The notes under the pieces were generated by a model. That model worked only from the letters and a program-made list of their open reading frames with translations. It was not told where the DNA came from and did no database searches. From a virus, in the IMG/VR virus record IMGVR_UViG_3300040801_003161, positions 1 to 36,406 of that record: DNA of 36,406 nt. One strand, 5' to 3'. Position 1 is the stretch's first letter. Each line of letters starts with the position of its first letter. Shown here one piece after another: positions 31,725-36,406 of the stretch. The translations under genes were made by a program, and so were the position numbers.

Positions 31725-32093
31725 TCATTTTTCGTTTAATGTTCGCCTTTCGTTTTCGATGCATTCTTTTTGATCAGAGCTGTAATCGGCTACAGGTTGA
31801 CCGCCTGCTTCCCAAATAGGCTCAATAAACCCTTTGTTATCCGCTAAGAACATCTGCTCGCCGTTAGCAATGGCCGATACAAGCGTGCTGTGAACCGTTA
31901 AGGCTTCGTCTAGGTCTGAGGTAGCAAACATTGAGATCGTTTCCTCATCGCTAAAATGGACGTCAATTTCATAGAATTTTTCACTGGAGTGATTGTAGCT
32001 TTCGCCCATTTCTATAATGCGTACTTTTTCAAGGTTAATAATTCCGCAAGTTATCTCGTCTTTCCAACCTTTAAGCTGGTAATTAATGAACAT
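31725..32093 (-). CDS. Hypothetical protein divergent from the Cro-like gene
   Basis: The 122-residue protein has a beta-rich first half (GIINLEKVRIIEMG, EIDVHFSDEETISMFATS) and a helical acidic C-terminus. It shares the intergenic control region with the Cro-like gene on the other strand. In lambdoid phages this position often holds a repressor, but there is no helix-turn-helix here, so I do not call it one. Function unknown. Confidence 0.5.
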   Translation of the reverse strand: MFINYQLKGWKDEITCGIINLEKVRIIEMGESYNHSSEKFYEIDVHFSDEETISMFATSDLDEALTVHSTLVSAIANGEQMFLADNKGFIEPIWEAGGQPVADYSSDQKECIENERRTLNEK

Positions 32094-32113
32094 TTTTAAA
32101 CTCCTGTAATGGT

Positions 32114-32142
32114 TTGATAAAAAAGTTATGCTAAACTATAAT
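32114..32142 (+). promoter_or_regulatory. Promoter of the Cro-like gene
   Basis: TTGATA, a 17-nt spacer and a consensus TATAAT lie about 33 bp before the ATG at 32175. This is one of the best sigma70-type promoters in the window and drives the rightward early operon. Confidence 0.7.
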
Positions 32143-32174
32143 CAACAATATAAAGAAAAATGAGGCTATAGTAC

Positions 32175-32483
32175 ATGAATAAAGAGCAAGTTCTTAATCA
32201 CTACGGTTCAGGCGTTGCGGTTGCCGAGGTTTTAGGGATAACTAGCTCGTGCGTTTCCCGGTGGCAGGATATACCCTACAAACATCAGCTTAAGCTTCAA
32301 GCCCATTCAAAAGGCAAGCTGAAAGCCCAAAAGCCAAAGGAAAAGAAAAAAGAGCCAATAATCCGGGTTTGTTATAACTTACCAAAAACAGTCCACGATA
32401 AGTTCCGCCGTCTTTGCCGTAAAGAAAACCTGCCCATGACCAAAAAGGCGTTAACCTTAATTGAAAATTATATTGATTCTTAA
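32175..32483 (+). CDS. Cro-like repressor with a C-terminal ribbon-helix-helix
   Basis: The 102-residue protein begins with a Cro-type helix-turn-helix (about residues 3-45: EQVLNHYGSGVAVAEVLG, SSCVSRWQDIPYKHQLKLQ). It continues through a basic linker to a segment that looks like a ribbon-helix-helix (about 62-102: IIRVCYNLPKTVHDKFRRL, then LPMTKKALTLIENYI). It is the first gene of the rightward block and is transcribed from its own promoter. It would control early genes. The two-domain fusion is unusual; no CI-type partner was seen. Confidence 0.75.
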   Translation: MNKEQVLNHYGSGVAVAEVLGITSSCVSRWQDIPYKHQLKLQAHSKGKLKAQKPKEKKKEPIIRVCYNLPKTVHDKFRRLCRKENLPMTKKALTLIENYIDS

Positions 32484-32512
32484 TTGCTGTTAGTTTTCAT
32501 CAATGGTATGAT
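32484..32512 (+). promoter_or_regulatory. Promoter before the exonuclease gene
   Basis: TTGCTG (32484-32489), a 17-nt spacer and TATGAT (32507-32512) lie about 29 bp before the ATG at 32541. The downstream leader TATGATGCTTTTTTATCAAA is very similar to the leader before the RecT gene. There is no clear ribosome-binding site before the ATG. Confidence 0.6.
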
Positions 32513-32540
32513 GCTTTTTTATCAAACTAAAAAATAAAAT

Positions 32541-33386
32541 ATGCTATCCGAAACTCAAAGAGAAGCAAGGAAAAAAGGTCTAGGCGGTTCCGATATTTCG
32601 GTAATATTTGGCCTATCTAGTTATAAAACGCCTTATCAACTATGGCTTGAAAAAACCGGGGTTGTTGAGTCCTCTTTTGAGGAAACGCAACAGCAAGAAT
32701 GGGGTCATATACTTGAACCTGTTATCCGCGATTATTTTTGTAAGCGACATGGCGTTACCGTTATAGAGCCAAGCCCTGACGAGCCACCTTTGGTTCATCC
32801 TATGTTCGACTTTTTGCTTGCTAACATTGATGGCTATGTTGTCGAATGGGATTGTATTCACGAGATTAAGTGTTCCGATAAGTTCATGCGACAGGAATGG
32901 GGGGATGAGGATTCCGACCAAATTCCCCTAACTTATTTGCTACAAATTGCCCACTATTGCATGATTAAGAATTGCGAAAAAGCTGTGCTTTCTGTTCTAA
33001 TTGGCGGTAACGAGTACCGTGAATATACCTACTACCGTGACCAAGCCTTAGAGGATCGAATCATTGAGGAAGCCACGACCTTTTGGGATTGCGTTTTAAA
33101 TAATACTCCGCCTCCCCCTATTAATATCGACGATCTTAAAAAGATGTATTGCAAGCCAGAGCCTGTTGGCGTAACCGCGCCAGAGGAGCTTTTAAAGCAC
33201 ATTGAAATAGTCAAAGAGGCAAAGCTTCAATCTAAAGAACTAAAAGAAGCTGAGCAAAACTCAAAGTTTGAAATAATGAAATACTTAGGCGATGCCGAGT
33301 TGCTTTTAGATGACCGAGGTTATACCGTAGCAAGCTGGAAGGCTAACAAAAAAGGCGTTAGGACTTTTTTAGTCAAAGGCATGTGA
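32541..33386 (+). CDS. YqaJ-type exonuclease
   Basis: The 281-residue protein is a YqaJ/lambda exonuclease-like nuclease. It contains GGSDISVIFGLSSYKTPYQLWLEKTG (about 16-41), an E-x-G-H segment WGHILEPVIRDYF, and the active-site-type NIDGYV...HEIKCSD run near residue 94-111. It would degrade one strand of double-stranded DNA to make an annealing substrate for the RecT gene that follows. The start has no strong ribosome-binding site but lies close to its promoter, suggesting a short leader. Confidence 0.85.
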   Translation: MLSETQREARKKGLGGSDISVIFGLSSYKTPYQLWLEKTGVVESSFEETQQQEWGHILEPVIRDYFCKRHGVTVIEPSPDEPPLVHPMFDFLLANIDGYVVEWDCIHEIKCSDKFMRQEWGDEDSDQIPLTYLLQIAHYCMIKNCEKAVLSVLIGGNEYREYTYYRDQALEDRIIEEATTFWDCVLNNTPPPPINIDDLKKMYCKPEPVGVTAPEELLKHIEIVKEAKLQSKELKEAEQNSKFEIMKYLGDAELLLDDRGYTVASWKANKKGVRTFLVKGM

Positions 33387-33388
33387 TG

Positions 33389-33394
33389 TATAAT
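33389..33394 (+). promoter_or_regulatory. Candidate -10 and leader before the RecT gene
   Basis: A consensus TATAAT precedes the RecT gene by about 33 bp, with a poor -35 (TTTTTA at 33366-33371, 17-nt spacer). The sequence after it matches the exonuclease leader. It would give RecT a second promoter inside the operon. Confidence 0.4.
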
Positions 33395-33427
33395 GCTGTT
33401 TTTTTATATCAAAATTAAAGGCTAGTA

Positions 33428-34363
33428 ATGAGCGAAAACAATCAAGAGCTTTCAACTTTACAAACAGAGCTAACCATTGCAAGGCAAGAAAAAGAAATAA
33501 TGGAGCTCAAATTCGAGCTACAAAAAACCCAAGCTGAAAAAGCATCACGGCTTGAGGATAGTTTATTCGCCCCTGCCCTTTTTGACCATTACCAAAAGGT
33601 CGCCCAAGTTTTCTCAACTTCCGGCGTTGTGCCAAAGGCTTACATTGGCAAGCCTAACGACATTTTTATTGCTATGGGTATGGGCTACCAGCTAGGCTTC
33701 CCCATTGAGCAATCCTTACAAGATATCGCAGTCATAAACGGTCGTCCTTGTTTATGGGGTGATGGGTTGTTATCGCTCTGTTTAAATCATCCTGCATGTG
33801 AAGGGATAGATGAGGAGCCGATTTATAAAGACGATAAATTTTATGGCTATTCTTGCACCGTAAGGCGTAAAGGCCATAAACCCCACACCCAAACCTTTAC
33901 TCTAGATGACGCGGTTCAAGCTAAGCTTATAAGCAAGCCCGGCGCTTGGGAAGGTTATCCAAAGCGCATGGTGCAATTAAGGGCTAGAGGCTTCGCTGTT
34001 CGAGATAAGTTCGCCGATGCCCTTCGCGGTTTGCGTATTGCTGAGATTGAGAAGGAAGACGGTCGCGTTATTGATGGTGAGGTCGTTGAGGAAAGAAAGC
34101 AAGAGCGCGTTGAAGAGTTGAAAAAAAAAGCAAATAACGTGAACAAAAACGACTCAACAGGAAAGGAAAACGACCAGCCAATAGGCGATGACGACCCTAT
34201 CCACCCTGAGCTTTTGACCTACGTTAATAACTTAATAAAAGAAAAGAATCTAACCGAAAAAAGAATGACCGACGCTTTGAATTATTTTAAGGTCGATTCG
34301 ATTGAATCAATGACCAATAAGCAGGCTAACGACTTTATTAATATGCTTAAGAGGGTTAAATAG
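33428..34363 (+). CDS. RecT-type single-strand annealing protein
   Basis: The 311-residue protein has a helical N-terminus, then a RecT-like core (about 55-205): SGVVPKAYIGKPNDIFIAMGMGYQLGFPIEQSLQDIAVINGRPCLWGDG, then YSCTVRRKGH, and a final GYPKRMVQLRARGFAVRDKFADALRGL. The C-terminal tail is acidic and charged. It anneals complementary DNA ends and works with the preceding exonuclease. AAAGG is 6 nt before the ATG. The end overlaps a GTG-start ORF by one base. Confidence 0.9.
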   Translation: MSENNQELSTLQTELTIARQEKEIMELKFELQKTQAEKASRLEDSLFAPALFDHYQKVAQVFSTSGVVPKAYIGKPNDIFIAMGMGYQLGFPIEQSLQDIAVINGRPCLWGDGLLSLCLNHPACEGIDEEPIYKDDKFYGYSCTVRRKGHKPHTQTFTLDDAVQAKLISKPGAWEGYPKRMVQLRARGFAVRDKFADALRGLRIAEIEKEDGRVIDGEVVEERKQERVEELKKKANNVNKNDSTGKENDQPIGDDDPIHPELLTYVNNLIKEKNLTEKRMTDALNYFKVDSIESMTNKQANDFINMLKRVK

Positions 34364-34533
34364 TGGATGCAGAAACAGCTTATTTTTTAAGTAAACTTGA
34401 ATCAAAGGTGCAATATATTTTTAGTAAATCTAAAAATCAGCTTATTACAATGCTCCTGCTTGAAGTATTGGACGACCTAAGAGCTCATATTAAAACAAAC
34501 TTAACGAATGGTGAGTCAAATGTCCAAGCCTAA
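34363..34533 (+). CDS. Small hypothetical protein with a GTG start
   Basis: The 56-residue ORF begins at a GTG that shares a base with the RecT stop. GAGGG about 7 nt before it supports initiation. The protein is helical, with VQYIFSKSKNQLITMLLLEVLDDLRAHI. It overlaps the next ORF start by 14 bp. No family is recognised. Confidence 0.5.
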   Translation: MDAETAYFLSKLESKVQYIFSKSKNQLITMLLLEVLDDLRAHIKTNLTNGESNVQA

Positions 34534-34717
34534 AGAAAAGCAATACATCAAGCTTGATTTGCAAGACTTTAAATGCTTGGTCGGCGGAGGGGTTCTTAAG
34601 GTTGGCGATTTAATAAGAATTTGTTTATCGGATATAGGCTTCGAGGCTATGGACGATGCCATTGTTGATGCAATGATTCCTGAAAACCAATACAAGGATC
34701 ATCAAAAAACTTTTTAA
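34520..34717 (+). CDS. Small hypothetical protein
   Basis: The encoded protein has 65 residues. The ATG at 34520 is preferred to 34508 because a GGTGAG site is 5 nt before it. The sequence starts basic and then becomes hydrophobic in the middle (FKCLVGGGVLKVGDLIRICL). No family is recognised. Confidence 0.5.
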   Translation: MSKPKEKQYIKLDLQDFKCLVGGGVLKVGDLIRICLSDIGFEAMDDAIVDAMIPENQYKDHQKTF

Positions 34718-34742
34718 GAATTCGGTTATATCAGGAGGATAT

Positions 34743-35180
34743 ATGAATTTTAAGGATGAAAGCAGGGGTTTTAGAAACAATAATCCGGGGAATATTCGCA
34801 ATACCACCATTGATTGGAAAGGCGAAACAAAAGGTGATGACAAGGGCTTCGAGACCTTTGAGTCGGTTGAATACGGTATCAGGGCTATTTTTCGCCTCTT
34901 GAAAACTTACAGGGAAAAGCATGGCCTGCGAAGTATAAGAGAAATAATTTATCGCTTTGCACCGCCTAACGAAAACAACACCGATGCTTATATAGCAAGT
35001 GTGATGTGGTATATGCAACATAACGATGTTAGGGCTAGACGGCTTTTAACCGAAACAGGCGAAAACTTAGAGCCTTATTCTGAAAGCTTAATGCCTTTAT
35101 TTGTTGAGGCAATTATTGCCCACGAAAACGGCTTACAACCTTTTAACTCGGAGTTTATTAAAAAATGCTCCAAGCTATAA
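34743..35180 (+). CDS. Putative endolysin
   Basis: The 145-residue protein matches a family annotated as structural protein P5 or lysozyme-like: FRNNNPGNIR (residues 10-19), then TFESVEYGIRAIFRLLKTYREKHGL, then REIIYRFAPPNENNTDAYI, and a final helix with YSESLMPLFVEAIIAHENG. These proteins cut or bind peptidoglycan. There is no signal peptide. A consensus ribosome-binding site AGGAGG precedes the ATG. Its location in the early rightward block is unusual for an endolysin, so a virion-associated lysin remains possible. Confidence 0.75.
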   Translation: MNFKDESRGFRNNNPGNIRNTTIDWKGETKGDDKGFETFESVEYGIRAIFRLLKTYREKHGLRSIREIIYRFAPPNENNTDAYIASVMWYMQHNDVRARRLLTETGENLEPYSESLMPLFVEAIIAHENGLQPFNSEFIKKCSKL

Positions 35181-35275
35181 AGGCAATTATAGGTGCTTGG
35201 ATTTGCCTAAAGCACTACTTTAAAAAAAGGAAGGTTAACAAACGCCTTAAAAAGCTTTTGAAGGACTTAGACTAG
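35165..35275 (+). CDS. Very small membrane-associated basic protein
   Basis: A 36-residue ORF overlaps the endolysin gene end by 16 bp. It has a hydrophobic N-terminal segment (about residues 1-16) followed by a very basic tail (KKRKVNKRLKKLLKDL). The shape fits a small membrane-disrupting or holin-accessory peptide, and its position next to the endolysin supports a lysis role. Short length makes it uncertain. Confidence 0.4.
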   Translation: MLQAIKAIIGAWICLKHYFKKRKVNKRLKKLLKDLD

Positions 35276-35285
35276 GAGATGAAAT

Positions 35286-35663
35286 ATGAAAGTTAAACTG
35301 GCCGAGGCGTTGCTTCGCCGTAAAGAATTACAGGCAAAGGTCGACCAATTGCAACGAATCAAAGACAAAGATTTGGTGTATGATATACGGCTTAAACGCA
35401 TATCAGTTAACGATGGTCTTGACGAGGTTTCAGGGCAATGTCCCCTTTTAGATATTAACCAAGTCACCGCTGAATTTGATTATTATGCTCGGGCTTTGCG
35501 GTTGGTAGATGCCTGCATTCAACAAACAAACTGGACTGCCGATGTTGTCGTTGACGATAACGTTTTCAGGGCTTGGTCTAAGCCTGCGCCTGTTGACGTT
35601 GAAAAAAGCAGCGAAGCTTTTAAAAAGGCATGGTCTCAACATCCAGAGCCACCAAAAGAATAA
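35286..35663 (+). CDS. DIP1984/septicolysin-like protein
   Basis: The 125-residue protein begins KLAEALLRRKELQAKVDQLQR, the characteristic start of the DIP1984 (septicolysin-like) family, whose members are small helical proteins of uncertain function. A helical acidic body and a Pro-rich C-terminus follow (SQHPEPPKE). The start at 35286 is used because the in-frame ATG just before it leads to a stop. It is the last gene before the structured RNA. Function unknown. Confidence 0.55.
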   Translation: MKVKLAEALLRRKELQAKVDQLQRIKDKDLVYDIRLKRISVNDGLDEVSGQCPLLDINQVTAEFDYYARALRLVDACIQQTNWTADVVVDDNVFRAWSKPAPVDVEKSSEAFKKAWSQHPEPPKE

Positions 35664-35672
35664 AACCGTTTT

Positions 35673-36019
35673 AACTTGTCTAGTGGAGCGAGTAGGGTTG
35701 CCACGCACCATAAGCGTGAGATTGTTGCAACGATCGAAAGCCCCGTGCAGGGTTAAGCACCGCTGCTTGTAGCGTAAACAAGCTAATGCGTAGCTCAGCT
35801 GGTTAGAGCGTTGGAATGTTAATCCAAAGGTCGTGGGTTCAATTCCCACCAAGGGACTCATAATCCCTAGCGAATAACTCCGATTAAGATAACTTTTAAA
35901 AAAGTATATCCGAATAACCGAATAGCAAACCAGCAAGCCTTTGGTGGCGCGTTGGCTAAAATCCGATTTTTGACTACGATAAATCCGAATAACCAGCTCG
36001 CTGCTAGACAAGTTTTTTT
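35673..36019 (+). ncRNA. Candidate large structured RNA with a tRNA-like domain
   Basis: No convincing rightward gene lies in this 370-bp gap. AACTTGTCTAG (35673-35683) pairs with CTAGACAAGTT (36004-36014), AGCGAG (35687-35692) with CTCGCT (35997-36002), and GGTT (35696-35699) with AACC (35991-35994). This 21-pair closing helix ends in a T-run at 36013-36019. Inside are hairpins at 35702-35718, 35720-35735 (loop TTGCAA), 35745-35760, 35765-35783, a tRNA-like domain, 35888-35910, 35923-35958 and 35958-35970. TCCGAAT or TCCGATT recurs at 35879, 35909, 35962 and 35984. It could be a small relative of the large phage RNAs (GOLLD, ROOL) or a new class. Confidence 0.6.
35791..35870 (+). tRNA. tRNA-Asn(GTT)-like domain with a permuted acceptor stem
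   Basis: The D arm (GCTC 35793-35796 with GAGC 35806-35809), anticodon arm (TTGGA and TCCAA, loop ATGTTAA, anticodon GTT) and T arm (GTGGG and CCCAC, loop TTCAATT) are all perfect. The expected 5' acceptor strand, just upstream, does not pair with CAAGGGA (35850-35856). Instead TCCCTAG (35864-35870), downstream of it, pairs with one A-A mismatch, through a 7-nt loop CTCATAA. The fold is therefore a cloverleaf opened between acceptor and D arm. A normal mature tRNA is unlikely unless the RNA is processed. Confidence 0.6.
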
Positions 36020-36024
36020 ATTAT

Positions 36025-36097
36025 GGGGGTGCAATGAATATAGACATGTTTCATTCTAGGATAATATCCTCCGTTGTGCGCCCCCACCATTTTTTTA
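36025..36097 (+). terminator. Terminator-like hairpin after the structured RNA
   Basis: GGGGGTGC (36025-36032) pairs with GCGCCCCC (36078-36085), followed after four bases by a run of eight T. A second small palindrome, AGGATA-A-TATCCT (36058-36070), lies in its loop. The left arm also contains the ribosome-binding site of the ORF at 36034, so the element could stop transcription or hide that site. Confidence 0.5.
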
Positions 36098-36168
36098 GGC
36101 CGATAGATAAGCGCTTAGAAAAAGTCAAAGAGCAAGATAGGCAATTAAGGAATCCAAACAATGGCTAA
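36034..36168 (+). CDS. Small basic ORF, uncertain
   Basis: A 44-residue ORF begins 2 bp after the left arm of a hairpin that contains its GGGGGT ribosome-binding site. The protein is basic, with SSVVRPHHFFRPIDKRLEKVKEQ. It overlaps the junction gene by 8 bp. Because the hairpin resembles a terminator, this ORF may not be translated. Confidence 0.35.
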   Translation: MNIDMFHSRIISSVVRPHHFFRPIDKRLEKVKEQDRQLRNPNNG

Positions 36169-36406
36169 CCATATCCCAAAAATAAACCAATTATGGGCTT
36201 ATGTTTCGGTGGACGAAAACGGCGAAGGCGTTATCGGAGAGCTGCAACAAATTCAAGGGCAGGCCGTGTTTATGCCCTACGTTTTCGCAGACCCAGACTT
36301 GGTTGATAAGTTCAAACAAAGGGCTATAAACATAGGCCAAGAATCGCAAATGAAAGTGCGCTTAATCAAATTGGTTAACAGGCAGGTCATACAGGAGTTT
36401 AATTAC
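36161..36406 (+). CDS. Hypothetical protein, 5' part (gene crosses the circle join)
   Basis: This is the N-terminal part of the roughly 88-residue junction protein that ends at 138. AAGGA lies about 9 nt before the ATG. The first residues (MANHIPKINQLWAYVSVDEN) form a soluble beta-type start. No family is recognised. The coding frame continues exactly across the duplicated 117 bases. Confidence 0.7.
   Translation, partial: MANHIPKINQLWAYVSVDENGEGVIGELQQIQGQAVFMPYVFADPDLVDKFKQRAINIGQESQMKVRLIKLVNRQVIQEFNY
36290..36406. repeat. Terminal direct repeat, right copy (circular overlap)
   Basis: Identical to bases 1-117. It shows that the window is a full circular genome with overlapping ends. Confidence 0.9.

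Noticed and set aside
31725-32093. CI-type repressor divergent from the Cro-like gene
   Set aside because: The protein has no helix-turn-helix or peptidase-like C-terminus; only its position suggested a repressor.
35791-35870. An attP site with the 3' part of a host tRNA-Asn gene
   Set aside because: The tRNA arms and a missing 5' acceptor strand would fit an attachment core, but no integrase was recognised anywhere in the complete genome, and the downstream TCCCTAG pairing and enclosing helix suit an RNA better. Not fully excluded without a host genome.
35448-36011. Leftward ORF of 187 codons over the RNA locus
   Set aside because: It reads antisense to the DIP1984-like gene and to the tRNA-like arms, and contains the typical GIEPTTFGLTFQRSNQLSYAL artefact of antisense tRNA translation.
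35673-36019. Group I intron or tmRNA
   Set aside because: No convincing P-Q-R-S core, no tag peptide frame and no Ala acceptor domain could be found, although a permuted arrangement could hide a core from manual reading.
1-36406. CRISPR array or insertion sequence
   Set aside because: No regularly spaced 25-40 bp repeats with spacers and no transposase-like gene or terminal inverted repeats were seen.

Overview
This window is one complete, circular tailed-phage genome. The first 117 bases are repeated exactly as the last 117 (36290-36406), and a single gene reads across the join, so the unique length is 36,289 bp. The virion genes (terminase, portal, MuF protein, scaffold, capsid, tail tube, frameshifted tail-assembly chaperone, tape measure) indicate a siphovirus. 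A lipobox lipoprotein, an O-like initiator and Shine-Dalgarno-led, AT-leaning genes suggest a Gram-negative host, but the host cannot be named from the sequence. No integrase, CI-type repressor or partition system was recognised, so I see no evidence for integration.

Layout. The long leftward block from about 31,289 down to 2,777 holds replication genes first (O-like initiator with iterons inside its gene, VRR-NUC nuclease, DUF1353 lipoprotein, SSB). Next comes an accessory stretch (two paralogous small proteins, an SPFH/band-7 membrane protein, a coiled-coil protein, many tiny overlapping ORFs, an HD phosphohydrolase resembling ppGpp hydrolases, a ParB-methyltransferase fusion). Then follow packaging, head, connector and tail genes, ending in the tail tip and fibres. 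A rightward Zn-ribbon gene with its own promoter (28,245-28,763) interrupts this block. The rightward block begins at a Cro-like gene (32,175) and runs through a YqaJ exonuclease and RecT annealase, small ORFs, a putative endolysin, a DIP1984-like protein and a structured RNA locus. It then crosses the circle join into small ORFs up to 2,690. The two blocks converge on a bidirectional terminator at 2,700-2,736.

The most unusual feature is a roughly 345-nt RNA candidate at 35,673-36,019. A long 5'/3' closing helix ends in a T-run and encloses many hairpins. One domain has the D, anticodon (GTT, Asn) and T arms of a tRNA, but its acceptor stem is made with a strand lying downstream, closed by a 7-nt loop. 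The cloverleaf is thus opened between acceptor and D arm, like a circularly permuted tRNA. Other notable signals are a lambda-like origin (18-bp iterons beside an A-rich tract) inside the initiator gene, a second iteron-like region at 1,739-1,855, an A AAA AAC slippery site between the tail chaperone genes, and near-identical promoter-leaders before the exonuclease and RecT genes.
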